A DNA stretch of 64,000 nt from Tieghemostelium lacteum (GCA_001606155.1 LODT01000013.1:496001-560000), one strand, 5' to 3'. Counted from the first letter of the stretch, positions 1-12,648 are shown. The notes: generated by a model from the sequence alone, not told the origin. Program-made: numbers and translations.

Positions 1-1319
1 CATTGTTAAGTTGGTATTTTAGATTTATGATTGAGTAAAAAAAAATTCTTTTTTATAAAAAATACCGGCATTCGAAATATCTGATTATAAAATATCTCTT
101 GGCGGAAACTGTGTAAAGTAAACAATTGGTATTAATCCTTTGAATATTCTTTAGAAACCTTGATTAATTTTTAAGTATTTCATATAAAATTTTAATAAAG
201 GGATCTTGTGGATTTTAAATAACTAAAAATTTGGGAAATTTGTTGATTATCACATAACTCCAATACCATCTACTATCTTTCTTAGACTATTTCCATTAGA
301 ATTTTTCAATAAATTTTATGAATAACTTTAAATAAAAAAAAATAAAAGTTTAAAGCTTAGAATATTAATTATCTATTCAAACTTTTTCTTTTCTTTCAAA
401 AAAGTTATTTTAAAATATTATTGAAAATAGTGATAAAAAATAAATAAATATTTATAATATATAATCAAAAAGGTTTGATTGGTAAAAAGATGACGAAAAG
501 AAATGAAAGGAATTTAATTTTTCATTGTTCATTGAGAGTTATTTTCAGATATTTGGGTTTTTGAAACGTTATTTACGTCATCAATTTCTTTAAATAATAA
601 AATAATCAAGAAATAATTTTTCACTTGAATTTTCTAAATATATAATTTTTTTTTTGTTCCATTTTTCAAACAGACCAATTTTTTTCTAAAAGAACCATTG
701 CTGTTGAGATCAGGAAATTTGAAATCTTCTATCGAATCGTTCTATCTATCTGTTTAGTTTTAAAATTAACTTGAATAAATAAATAATTAAACAGAAGAGA
801 TGGAATTAAACACTATTGCGAAATTGAATAGAATACCATCACTGAGAATTATTAGAATTAATTCCATTACTTGTTTCGTTCCCACCTTGAAATTTGTTTA
901 AACAAACAAAATGGTATTATAAAAAAAATAAAAAAAATTTAGATTTCCATTTTGTCCAGAAAACAACAATAATTTTCCAATTGACACTGGGATCAGATTT
1001 CTTTTTTGACACTTTTTGGTAAGTTTTTTTTTTATTTTTTTTAGTCCATTATATTATTTACATTTTAATTTTCAAGTACCGGTTTATTTATTGTTAATAT
1101 TACCTTGTGGGTGTTCATTTTACTATTTATAAAAATCAATCTAGATCACCCATTGCGATAATATATTTATAAAAAAACCACATTGTCTACACCCTCATTT
1201 TTCATTGTAGTACTACCTTTTTTTTTCCAAAATTGTATTTATTAATTTATTCCTAAATCAGGTTATTCTCAAAGATCATTCAAATAATTCGAGTTATAAT
1301 AAATACAATTTATTAAACA
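1..1319. other. Gene-free upstream region
   Basis: About 1.3 kb of A/T-rich DNA with many homopolymer runs and stops in all frames. I see no tRNA, no convincing ORF and no repeat shared with the rest of the window. Its right end must hold the promoter of the transporter that starts at 1320. Confidence 0.5.
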
Positions 1320-2905
1320 ATGGTAGAAAAAAAGTAAGAATGAAAAAGATGATAGATATTTTTTTTTGAATTTTCAAAAACAATTTTTATATACAATATC
1401 TTTCAATTTGCAATTTCGCCAGTATTAACAACAATTGCATTATTCACCTAAACAGTTACGCAAATATAGATGGAGAATATGAATTACCAAAATATTATTT
1501 TCCCAGAAGATTTCTCATGATAATCTTTGGGTTCTGGGCAATCGTGATTTGTTATATATTGCGTGTTATGATATCGATTACAGTCCTTCCAATGAAGAGC
1601 GAATACAATTGGACTGACTCTTATAAGGGTATTTTATTAAGTGGGTTTTTTATGGGTTATGTAGTGACACAGATTCCTGCTCACTTTTTATGTGAGAGGT
1701 TTGGAGGTAAACGAGTGTTATTAGTAGGTTTGACAATTAGTAATATATGTAGTATACTGGTACCTGTAGGTAGTAACCATGCAGGGGTTGCTTTAATTAT
1801 ACTTAGAATCTTTACTGGTATATCCCAGGGTATAACCTTCCCAACTATAAATTGGATGATAAAGAGATGGTTCCCAACAAGTCAGAGATCGACATCCGCC
1901 TCAATCATATGGTCTGGAATTTATATAGGTACTATTGTCATTGATACCTCTGCACCTGCTATAATGAATCAAGTGGGCTGGGTATTTAATTACTATATAT
2001 TCGGTGGAATAGGTATGGCTTGGAGTATAGGTTGGGCCATATTTATAAAGGATAACCCTCAGGACGCTTGGGGTATACATCCTAATGAAGTCGCACTCAT
2101 CAAATCCGATGATGATTCTCTACATGCCTCTTTAATTAAAAACCAAAAATCAGCTAACGGTGCAAGTGGAGGCAGTTACGATAGTACAAGTATCAATGTA
2201 TCACCTCTGAGTTCCAGTTCATCGTCAGTGATATCTAGTGTCTCCACAGGAAGTAGTAATTCACAAGTAGGTGGAGATCTACCTTATTTGGTAGTTTGTA
2301 AAGCACTGTTTTCACAATCAGGAATCTATGTACTTTTACTCTACAACCTATTCTCAGCATTTGGATTCTATTTCCTTTTAATGTGGCTGCCAACTTGGAT
2401 GGAGACCGAACTGGGGACTTCCAAAGGCGGAATGTTCTCCTTTTTCATTGTTCTTCCTTACGTTTTATCGTTTGCAACCTCTAATATTGCAGGATACTTA
2501 TCCGATGTCTTTTTAGCCAAGGGTGTTAGAAAGATTGTATTGAGAAAAATCTTTGGAGGTCTAGCAGCTATCATACCAGGTGTACTTCTACTAATAATTT
2601 GTTTCGTCCCTATGGCAAAAGGTCTGAAGGTCGCATTAATGACTATCAATATAGCCGCAAATGGTTTCTCAGCATCAGGTTCAAATATCCTAACGCTAGA
2701 TCTCTCACCAACCTATGCAGCCATAACCATGGGTATTTCTAATTTCGTTGGAACCATTCCAGGTATTCTAAGTAATCTCATAGGAGGTATGCTAATTGAG
2801 AGGTTTGCTGGATCCTTCGTACCCATTTTCACCATTTCCGCGTCACTCTATCTGGGTGCAACATTCATTTGGGTAATATTTGCCAAAACTGATACTGTTG
2901 TTTAA
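1320..2905 (+). CDS. MFS transporter, SLC17 (anion/phosphate:cation symporter) type
   Basis: The predicted product has about 487 residues in two exons, 1320..1333 and 1456..2905. The 14-base first exon encodes M-V-E-K and two bases of the next codon; its donor GTAAGA and the acceptor AACAG at 1451-1455 restore one frame reading MVEKNYANIDGEYELPKYY, which supports this start over the internal ATG at 1517. The protein has the two six-helix halves of an MFS carrier, separated by a Ser/Thr-rich cytoplasmic loop (about residues 225-265). The segments FGFWAIVICYILRV, GYVVTQIPAH and GISQGITFPTINWMI resemble SLC17 members, which move organic anions or phosphate across plasma or endolysosomal membranes. 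The substrate cannot be told from sequence. Family is confident; the tiny first exon is an inference. Confidence 0.85.
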
Positions 2906-3114
2906 AAACAATAAAAAACATCTTTATTAAAATATGTACAGATAATTATTTAAATTAATTTCCTAATTCCACCCCATTTTTGGTGAAATTAAAGAAATCA
3001 AAAAAAATTTTTTTTTTATGAAATTGCACCATATTTTTTTTTGTAATCTCTCACATAAGGTTGTAATAATATTTTTTTTTAAAATATTTGTAGTAATCAA
3101 GATAAAAAAGAGAT

Positions 3115-6100
3115 ATGGATAAATTAAAATCACTGAAAACTAATACCAGTGGTAAAGAGGATATTAAAGCACACTATATAATTACATTTAAAAAGATTGA
3201 AGGGTTGCCCAGAAACTGGGGAAACCCATTACACTTGTCTTGGAAAAGAGGTAATAAAAAGGAGAACTCTGGTGAGATAAAGTCTGTGCCTAAGGAAGGT
3301 ATTGCAGAGTTTAACCATGTCATTACATTAGATTCAACAATTACCAAAACTGCAAAAGGATACCAGAGTAAGACTATTAATCTTACTTTAAAAGAAGAGA
3401 TTAAAGCTTTGGGTCCAGGAAAGAAACCTATAACATTGGGTGCTTGTGAAATCAATTTGGCACAATACATTGAATCTAGAACTGAAAAATCTAATCTCTT
3501 TCCAATTAAGGATAAATCTAAACAAATATGTAATTTATATGTAGGTATTTTGGATATGGACTTTGGTAGTAAAGGATTAGGGATTCTAATATTAGATATT
3601 ATAGGTAACTATTCAATCGAATTGGTTAAAGATCAATGGTAAATCAATGGTTAAAGTGGAGGGTGGTGAGAATCAAAAAGAGGTTTTACAAGAACTAGGT
3701 AAACAACAAATTCACAAGGATGGTAATGACTATTATCTCCAGACTGAACAGGATATGAGTGAACCTGACCAAACAGATCTAGGCGGAGATGGTCATGATT
3801 CAGATGATGAAGAAGATATTAGTTTTGAGGATGACAATCATAGTAGTATATCAACAAATAGTAATACTACAACAACCACCACTAGCTCTACTGTTGGTAA
3901 ATCAGATCCACCATCATTGAAGAGACATTCTTCAAATTTGTCATCGGCATCTGAAGGTACAGCATCTGCATCAACTTCACAGGTTAATTTAGGAGAGTTA
4001 TTTAAATCACCTTCTACTACCACACCAGTAAAGGATAGTAAACCAGAGAAAGAAAAAGACTCTGCAAGTATCAACGCAAATACAATGGAATCTAAATTCA
4101 AGAAATACAAGAGAAAATTAAAGAGTTACAAAGCAGAGTTGGAAAAGAATAGAGCAGAGAAAGAGGAAGTTAAAAAGATGGTGGATGAAATGGAAAAGAT
4201 AAAGGAACGTACAAAGACAGTTGGAGATGGTGTATTACATGATTACATTATGCAGATTGATAATTTGACTAAGGAAAATGGGGATTTAAAGGTTGAGATA
4301 CAAAAGGAGAAGAACCAGTCCACTAGAGATTCTAATGAGATTATCAATCTCCAAAACCAAGTAATTTCACTTGGGTCTCAGTTGGATACGGTCAACCAAG
4401 AGAACTCGACACTCAGTGAAAACATTAAGATTTTGGAAGACAAAATCACACTTCATGAGCAATCTGGAGGTGACCAATCAGTTCAGTTGGAATTGCAACA
4501 GGAACTCAATCAAAGTCTATCTGTTATTGAGAATTTGAATTTGGAGTTAACTCAAACTAAGAACCAACTCTCCAATGCCCAGGAAGAGAACAGAACTCAG
4601 TTTATTCAACTGGAGCAAGAACGTTTGAAATCCAATTCAAATGAGTCGAATGCCAATCGTATGGTACAGGAAAACAATAACCTCAAACAGCAAATTGAGC
4701 ATTCTGATAAAACAATTCATTTGCAAATTGATGAATTTGAAAAAGAAAAGCTGTTGTTGCAGAATGAAATTAATCAGTTGAAGAGCCAGGCATCTTCAAG
4801 TGGCGATAATCAAAAGGAATTAGAGAATCTAAAGATCACCATCAAAGAGAAGATTGAGATTATTGATAACAATAATGAAATCAATGAGGCTAATAACTTG
4901 GAAATTGAAAAGCTAAAGGAACTCACTGCAACTTTGGAGCAAGAGATTACAAACCTCAATGATCTTAATAACACTAAAGACCAGGAAATCGAATCGTTAA
5001 GACAAAGCAATGACCAATCAGCTCTGGTAAAAGATCTGCAAGATCAATTGTCACAAAAAGAAACTGAACTCTCAGAGAAACAATTCCAATTGGACCAGTT
5101 AACACCACTTGAAGGAAAAGTTGAAAAACTCAAGGAAAAACTAAGTCAAAAGAAAAAGAAGATTCAAGAACGGGATCAAGAGATTGAGGAATTAAAAGAG
5201 AAACAGTCAGAGTCTACTGGTACTGAAGTTAGTGTGGATACAAGTCAATTGGATGAAAAGAAGAAGGAGATTGAAGAATTGGAATTAAAACTTCAAGAGA
5301 AACAACAGGATTTGGAATCTGCTGAATCGATGGTTGCCAATAGAGATGAGGAACTTAAGACTCTTCAGTCTAATATGGATAAAGAGATTATGGTGTTAAA
5401 GTCCAATATAGAGTTGCAAGAAAAGGAGATTGAGTTACTCAAATCTTCTAATAACAACTCTATAGAGAATTTCAAGGATGAGAAGGACGAAGAGATTTTG
5501 GAGCTAAAAATGAAGTTTGAAAATGAAAAATTGGATTTACAAAATGAGATTTCTCACATGCAGATTGTTCAAGAGGAGAACAATCAATTGAAATCCCAAA
5601 TTAGAGAATACCAAACTGATTCAACTTATAAACAGAATCTAGTAAATGAGTATCAATCAATGATTGATAAGTTGCAGTTGGAGATTGATGAATCAAATTC
5701 AAGAAATCAGGATCTAATTATAAAGCTTCAAGAGGCTAAAGACCATCACAGTGATAAAGATGAGAAGGAAAAAGAGGATAAAGATTCTGACTCTGAAAAT
5801 GAAAAGGATGAGAAGATCCAACAACTAAAGGATAAAGTTAAGAAACTCAAGGCTAAATTGGATGATAAAGATGATGAATGGATAGAAGAAAAGATTAAGT
5901 TTGAGGATACCATTCAAGAATTGCAGACACAGAATCAACATTTAGAGAGCAGTAACCAAGAATTGCAATTGAATCTCAATGATTTGAAATCTAATGTCTC
6001 TATAGTTCCAGTGGTTATTGATAATGAAAAAGAGATTAATGAAATTAAATTTAAATTGGAACAGGAGGTTATTAAGTCACAGAACCTTCAGGAGCAATTA

Positions 6101-7285
6101 AGTGTTCAAAAGGAAAGAGAAAAGGAGTTAATGTCTCAGGTATCGTCTCCATCTAGTTCATCATCACCAAAATTGATTAGTAATGGTATCGGTGAGGATA
6201 TTAAAAAGGAATTGGATGAGAATAAGAATATAGAAGCTTCTATTTACTGGCCTGAGATTGACTATGACAGAAACTCAATTCCATATTGCGGTAGTTCTGT
6301 TTGGGCTCTAATTGACAGTATTGGAGGTATATCTAAACCTGATAACCAGAGACTACTATCAAAGGTTATTATATCACTTGAAAAATCATTTTTAAGATCT
6401 GGTAACGACTGTAAATTTATTTGCTATTGGTTAGCTACAGTTGCTCATATATTACACAAGATTCATCAAGTTGGACTCATTCAAGAACAAGCTGATCCTA
6501 TTGTGTCGGGAGTTGAGATTTCCATGTCTTCATTCAGCAGTCCATCTGTTGAACTCGGTGGATCTTTTGTAAGAGACCTTCAAGCTCTTTTACTCAATAT
6601 CTACTCTAAACTCATTTCCATCTGTGAAATTAAAATTGAAAAGATCCTCATTCAATCCATTTTCATTCAGGATTCTTTAATTCTAAAATCATCACCAATG
6701 TCAACTACAAGTAGTCCAATGAGTAAAATGACTGGTAGTGCTACAGCCAGTCCTAAACCTAACTCTTCTAACAGTAAATCCATTCTCAATCTACTTTCCA
6801 TTCTCGATGGAATCATTCTGTTTATCAGAGAGTCCAAGATATCTAATGTCATTGGAAACCAATTACTCAACCAGATATTCTATTTTATTAATTCACAGAT
6901 TACCAATCATCTCTTGACTAATCAGTCTGTGTGTACTAGTACTCAGGGTTTGGAGGTTAAAATGGGTGTTAGTAGACTTAAGGAATGGTGTTCAACCACC
7001 AATTTCAAAACAGCATCACAGCAGTTGGATCCTGCACACGAGGCTTCTAATCTCTTGGTAATTGATAAAAATGTATTTGTAGATGTTGAAGCTATCAAAT
7101 CTATCTTCTCCAAACTTAATCTCAACCAAATTCGAAAACTTTTGGAATCATTTGCACCAGATGATCTATCTCCTGAACCACTTCCACAAACACTCAAAAA
7201 GGCAATGGACAACAACTGGAGACAACCATTTGATATCAACTCTCTACCATTACTCATTGACTCTTCTAAAAAGTTAAAATTATAA
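3115..7285 (+). CDS. NT-C2 domain, long coiled coil and DIL (dilute) domain protein
   Basis: Two exons, 3115..3540 and 3605..7285, give about 1368 residues. The 64-base intron (GTAGGT..TTATAG) joins the frames in phase 0 and completes the last strand of the N-terminal domain (CNLYVTIQSNWLKI). Residues 15-165 are an NT-C2 (EEIG1/EHBP1 N-terminal type) membrane-associated C2 domain. An acidic, Ser/Thr-rich linker follows, then almost continuous coiled coil from about 300 to 990, rich in E, K, Q and L. Residues 1020-1340 match the DIL domain of myosin V tails, with FVRDLQALLLNIYSKL, LNQIFYFINSQI and the LRKLLESF-like region IRKLLESFAPDD. The architecture suggests a cytoplasmic tether linking membranes to cytoskeleton or vesicles. 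There is no motor domain. The role is inferred from domains only. Confidence 0.85.
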
Positions 7286-7711
7286 TTATTAATAAAACAC
7301 AAACTAAAATATTAACATGTGTTATTTACAATTTCTGTTATAGAAAATTATTTAATTCAATACAAGATTTAAATTTTTAAATTTTCAAATTGAATATTCA
7401 TATTAAGAATATTATATTTCTCTATGTACGCAATATTTTATTTAACTCTATTAATGGTTGATCACTAACTCTAATGATAAAGTAAAGAAGAAAAAAATTC
7501 CATTCCTGTTTATATCTTTACCCTGTTTACATAAAGATTCAATACACAACTACAAACATATGTGATTTCCACAGTTAATTATCTTTTCAATAGATGATTT
7601 ATTAAATAGCTATAATTTTTTTGATTTATTGATAATTAAGGTATTTATTTGTTCTGAGATATTTGTTTTGATTGATATAAATATAGATATTAGATTGGAA
7701 TAAAAAATTGT
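7286..7711. other. Intergenic region between convergent genes
   Basis: About 425 bases of A/T-rich DNA between two 3' ends. It should hold the two polyadenylation regions. I see nothing else in it. Confidence 0.4.
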
Positions 7712-9715
7712 TTATTTCAAAGTGGTTTCAATATTTTCTTTTGTGTTGAGTGTGAATGTGTTTCCATCAAATATTACCTCAAATATAAAATAGTTAACTT
7801 GATGACGGATAAATTCTATATGAGAAAATTTTGATCCTTTGGGGACTAAATTTAATATAATGGCTGTATGAACTTGAAAATCCTCTGCATATCTATCCCA
7901 TTGTAATACAGATTGTTGAGCTAAATCAGCATTCTCCCATTTCAAACCAGATTTCAATTCAAATATAATTCTTTTTCCATTTCTAACCAAAATATCTGCT
8001 CTTCTGGGTCCCATACCACTTGTTTTATTTTCTATTGTAACAACATATGGAGATCTATAAATTCGATTGATACCATTTTTAATAATAGCAAAAATTTCAG
8101 CTTGGAAAGTGTATTCTGAAGTAAAGTTGGTGTAGAAGTTTTGAGTTTCTGGGAGGATAAATTCTCTGGAACGGAGGTGTCTTATTATTTCTTTTAAGAA
8201 TGGAATGATATTTTTTTCCCAATGATCAGGAAAGTTAACATTACCAATTTTTCTGTAGCAATTGACCAATAAGTACTCTCTGATTAATGGAGAGGAAAGA
8301 TTAAATTCGTTGCTATTACTATGCCTTAACATCCCATAATCTGAAAGTGTAATCATATATTCACTATTTTCTGGTGTGCCAATGAATGGTTCTGGACGAT
8401 ATAAAAAATACTCTGCAAGTTTTGAAATTTGTCACTTGAAATTATTTTAGCTAATGTCACGAATTGAGTCTGCCCAAGTAAAGAATTAGCAGTTAGCTCA
8501 CGAATATACATCCATTGGTCCATTGTCATATTTTTATTATGGCTCGACTTCAGTTGAAGTTCAAATACAGTAGTTGAATTCTGGAGAGTTAATCCCAGCA
8601 GTCCAAGAAGGCCTGCATATCCACCAATAGTTGCATATATTTCTTTCAGAATTAACGGTGGAATTACCATTCCTATAGTACTTGCCCATTCATTGAGTAG
8701 ATTATAAACCAATTTCTCTGGAAGTGGTTCTATTATAGTTATTTCTGGCATATGAAATGGACTAATTTTACTATCTAAATTTGCCAATTTAATAGTTCTA
8801 AATGTCCCGAAACCAAAAATGGCTTGCATATTATAAGTGTCTCTGTTATCCATAATATTTTTCATTTCTGAGCAGAATTCTTTGTATTCTTCGGTATCAA
8901 GTAAACATTGGAACTCATCAAATAATAAAACTACTTTCTTCCCTCCAAAATACTTCTTATTGGAGAGAAACTTGTCTCTAAATTCCAGGACATCATTAAT
9001 AGGCCCACAATCAGGGTAATATATTGAGATTTTACCTGATATATTTTTCCAAATGTCAATATAAGAGTTCAAAGTGAAAATGACTGGAAAAAATTGATTT
9101 TGAATTTGTTTTTCAAGTGCCTTCATATGGGTTGTTTTGCCACTTCTATATGACCCCTGAACTAACCAAATCCCGCCTTTAATTGCTTTTCTATATAAAA
9201 TATCCAATTGTAAATGTTTTGGATCAATGTGATAATAGTTTCCTTGATTTACTGGGTCGAAAAATGTCCAGCTTTTTTCAGCTAATTATTAATAAGTTAA
9301 TATCTAGTCTCAACACCTAAATACTTTACATTCAAACAATCTACATACTTTCCTGTCCTTGTGTACCTATTGTGGTTGAACAGGTGTTTAAATTTTATAA
9401 GGTTTATGTAAAAAAAAAATTAGTATAAATGTTTAGATAGTGATAGATGTTTAGTTTACAAACCTTGTGGATTGAATTTTGCAAGAATTCTAACTGAAGA
9501 AGGGATTGATACACCGATATCCTTTAAATCTTTTTCTAAAATTCTATTTTTGTGTTTAAATATTAACCAAAATCCATCTAACTTATAATTTCTAATAGTT
9601 ATTATATCATTTTCAGGTATTCCAATCAATTTACACCATTTTTGAACTGCTTCAGTGTCCCAATGTTCATTTGGTATATCAAAATCGGTAAAAGTTGTTG
9701 GTTGTGTATCTGCTA
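7712..9715 (-). pseudogene. Crinkler-type gene: SAM, P-loop ATPase and PD-(D/E)XK nuclease modules (fossil)
   Basis: Three modules lie in order on the minus strand. At about 9470-9715 is a SAM-like domain (NEHWDTEAVQKWCKLIGI, then LEKDLKDIGVS). At about 8450-9280 is an AAA-like ATPase with Walker A QGSYRSGKTT, Walker B VVLLFDEFQ and the lead-in WTFFDPVNQGNYYHIDP. At about 7712-8380 is a restriction-endonuclease fold with RRADILV and IIFELK. ATPase plus nuclease is the core of Crinkler (CRN/CR) effectors, known in oomycetes, fungi and free-living protists, where they are thought to act in the nucleus in conflicts between organisms. The gene is not whole in this assembly: it has about one break and no clear start exon. 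High residue quality in all modules suggests the decay is recent or an assembly artefact. Family assignment rests on motifs only. Confidence 0.6.
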
Positions 9716-9779
9716 TTCATAATATTTTCAATTAAAAAATTGGCAAGAAAAGGTAAAAAAAAGTAAAAATAGAATATAT

Positions 9780-10847
9780 TTAACATTTTTGTTCACTTGG
9801 TCTTAAATCTACAAAGGAAATAAATAAAAATCCAATTATGCATATTTGATGGTGAAGTTCAGTAGCTCCATAAATTCCCAACTTTGCTCTATAATAATCC
9901 CTGCAAATTGCAACTTTGTGAATTAAACCTTGATCACTTCTTGATCCTGGTCTAGATTGACCTATAAAACAAAATTTTCCAAATGGATTACAATACCAAC
10001 TTGGTAATTGATGAGAAGCCTTTTTTTCCACTGTAGTAATCAGTTTTGGAATCATCATCCATTGGAATGACGCATCTCTGATCCGTCTACTACCAAAATA
10101 ATACGATGACCTCGGAATGCTTCATCATAATAAATTGTAGATTCTTTTTTACTTAAATGAGTTTGAAATGACTCTTGAGATTTAAAAATAAAGGCTTAAC
10201 AATTGTTGAAACATAATATTCTAATGTATTTTGGCAGATATCAAATAACAACTTATAAATTATAGATTTACTATCATGTCTAAACCAAATGAATGTTATT
10301 ATTAACATATCCTCCCAGTTGAATTTCTTCTTTCTTCCTCTACCACCTGATCTATTGTCATTAAAGTAATGACCAATATCCTTTTTGATGATATCTATAT
10401 TACTTCTAGTAACACCAACAAGTGTTTTAAAATCAACATCACTGAGAGACCTACCTCTAGTCTTTGGTTTTTCTATTGGTTTTTCTAGTTACTCTTCTTT
10501 CTCTTTTTTTACCATCAATCTTTTACTATCCCTTTCATCTTTCTCTTCAGGTATTTGTAAGTTATTATTATTACTATTGGATATAGTGCTAAAGTTGGTA
10601 AGATTTATTTTGCTTGAATCATGTCTAGGTTCTATTGAACCCAAGATAATAGGACCTGTTTTATTATTATGTTTCTCATATTTTTAATGTCAATTATATC
10701 ATTTTTCATCATGTCATCATCGTTAAAAATAGACAAATCATATCCAAATTCAGATAAATACTCTAAAATGCAAGCTTTGAGATGAGCCTTTGCCTCTTTT
10801 AAAAGTATGGCAAAATTAAAGTTTTTTTTTACCTTATTTTTTGACAT
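9780..10847 (-). mobile_element. Decayed DDE transposase (HARBI1/DDE_Tnp_4-like DNA transposon remnant)
   Basis: Reading the minus strand from the ATG at 10847 gives an acidic N-terminal piece, then pieces in several frames: GRGRKKKFNWEDMLIITFIW (about 10330-10290), LVVDGSEM (about 10095), DYYSGKK (about 10040) and GQSRPGSRSDQGL (about 9950). The order of a helix-turn-helix-like block, D-G-[ST]-E, YSGKK and PGS-x-x-D is that of the HARBI1/DDE_Tnp_4 transposases, whose first catalytic Asp lies in the DG[ST]E motif. There are at least three frame changes and one in-frame TAA near 10490, and the C-terminal catalytic Glu region is not recognisable, so it cannot be active as read. I found no terminal inverted repeats by eye. 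It may also have been domesticated before decay. Confidence 0.6.
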
Positions 10848-10869
10848 CTTTAAAATTTTTAAATTGAAT

Positions 10870-12648
10870 ATGAATGTAGTGGTTTTAAATTTAATAATTT
10901 TTAGAAATATATTAAAGTTTATCAAAGAGAATGATTTAAAGATTAAATTATTATCAATATGTAAATTTACTTATTCAATTAGAAAAACAATACGATTTAA
11001 TAGTTGTACATTGAAAATTACCAATAGTTCACTTCAACATTTGTCAGATTATAAGTTCAAAAGACTTATCATTGAAAATGATGGTATAATGAGGCAATTT
11101 AAAGATTTCCTCGTATCCCACATCAGTGAAAGCATTGATATTGAACAATTAGAAATGACTGAAAGTGGCAATATACCTTATAATCTACCATCTTGTTTCC
11201 ATACACTTGTCTTTAGAAAATTCAATTTACCACTGACAAATATACCACCAAATATTAGAAAGATTGATTTTGGAAATCATTATTCTCAAACTGTTCTTCC
11301 TATACCTTTTCATGTTGAAACTATCAAATTTGGTGGAGTAATACCCACAATTAACTCAAATACATTTACTGCTGGTTTGAAGAAATTGGTGATTTTAAAT
11401 CATTCTTTACCTTTGGATTGTTTACCTAATACATTAGAGTATTTAGAATTCTCAAGTCATGCAACAGAGTTACCAAGGTTACCTGAATCTTTGACTTGTT
11501 TGAAACTTGGTTCTTATAATCTCGCAGAGTTACCTACACTTCCAGTCGGTTTGAAAATACTAGATTTGGGTAATGGTTTGTACACATTCCCATTACCTAA
11601 ACTCCCAGATTCACTTGAAGAACTAAAATTTGGTATGAATAATTTACAGTTATCACACAGGTTACCTGTATCTCTAAAGTCTATTTCAATTCCATCAGAG
11701 TTATGGGTACAACTAGATGAAGATGAGTTTCCTAATCTTCAATATCTCAAATTAACCTATTCTTTAAAGACTAGTGTAGATGATATTCATATTCCATCCA
11801 ATGTTAGAGTACTCAAGGCAAATGATTTAGGAGATTTTGATAAACTTGTCAATGTACACACCCTGAAAATTGTAAATTTACAAAAACCACTAAAACAATA
11901 TTGTTTCGGTGAGTATCTCATTGAACTGTACATTGGAACTATGTATCGTGAGAAACTTACACCAGGTCTATTGCCACATAGTATTGAAATTCTGTCACTA
12001 TGGTATATGCATCCACTTGAACAAGGGGTGTTACCCAAAAATCTAAGAAGATTGGTATTAAGAGGATTCAATGTACCAATTTCACAAGGAGTTCTACCAA
12101 AGTTGATCAAAAAGATTAATCTTACACATTTTAATAGAGATCTAGAGAATGGATGTCTACCAAATCAGTTGTATTCACTAAGATTAAAAAGTTTCAATCA
12201 AATTATAAAAGCTGGTCATTTACCAAATTCATTGCAGTCTTTGAAACTAATGTCATTTAATCAGATACTTGATAGAGGTTCTTTACCAGAAGGTATCAGA
12301 GTCCTCAAATTCCAGCAATTTAACCAACCATTTGAAGTTAATGTCATTCCTCAGTCTGTGATTTCATTAGACTTTGGTAAAACATTTAATCAACCTATAA
12401 TGGCAGGATCACTCCCAAAGTCACTAAAATATCTATCCTTTACAGTAGACTTTGATCAAGAGCTTCCAAGTGGTGTACTTCCAGATGCTCTATACAGTCT
12501 TTCACTCAGTGAGAACTTTAATAAACCACTTAAAATTCCACAGTCCCTAAGACAATTGAGAACAGGTTCAAAGTTCAATCAAAAAAATCAAATTGATAGA
12601 ACTAATATTCAAGTAGGTGCATCCACATTTCAATCCATGTTTAGATAA
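10870..12648 (+). CDS. FNIP-repeat protein
   Basis: The product has about 592 residues from the ATG at 10870. The upstream ATG at 10807 would add 21 residues that lie inside the divergent transposase remnant, so I reject it. An N-terminal region (residues 1-100) resembles the degenerate F-box-like start of the family. Then come about 18 repeats of roughly 22 residues with the pattern [LI]P-x-S[LI]-x-x-L-x-[LF]-x-x-FNQ, for example SLKYLSFTVDFDQELPSGVLP and LKFQQFNQPFEVNVIP. FNIP repeats are leucine-rich-repeat relatives that are greatly expanded in dictyostelids and in giant viruses such as mimivirus. They are thought to serve as substrate receptors or binding scaffolds. The specific partner is unknown. 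Confidence 0.85.
   Translation: MNVVVLNLIIFRNILKFIKENDLKIKLLSICKFTYSIRKTIRFNSCTLKITNSSLQHLSDYKFKRLIIENDGIMRQFKDFLVSHISESIDIEQLEMTESGNIPYNLPSCFHTLVFRKFNLPLTNIPPNIRKIDFGNHYSQTVLPIPFHVETIKFGGVIPTINSNTFTAGLKKLVILNHSLPLDCLPNTLEYLEFSSHATELPRLPESLTCLKLGSYNLAELPTLPVGLKILDLGNGLYTFPLPKLPDSLEELKFGMNNLQLSHRLPVSLKSISIPSELWVQLDEDEFPNLQYLKLTYSLKTSVDDIHIPSNVRVLKANDLGDFDKLVNVHTLKIVNLQKPLKQYCFGEYLIELYIGTMYREKLTPGLLPHSIEILSLWYMHPLEQGVLPKNLRRLVLRGFNVPISQGVLPKLIKKINLTHFNRDLENGCLPNQLYSLRLKSFNQIIKAGHLPNSLQSLKLMSFNQILDRGSLPEGIRVLKFQQFNQPFEVNVIPQSVISLDFGKTFNQPIMAGSLPKSLKYLSFTVDFDQELPSGVLPDALYSLSLSENFNKPLKIPQSLRQLRTGSKFNQKNQIDRTNIQVGASTFQSMFR

Noticed and set aside
10807-10869. ATG at 10807 as the FNIP gene start
   Set aside because: It adds Phe/Lys/Ile-rich residues that lie on the transposase remnant, and the ATG at 10870 has the normal family start.
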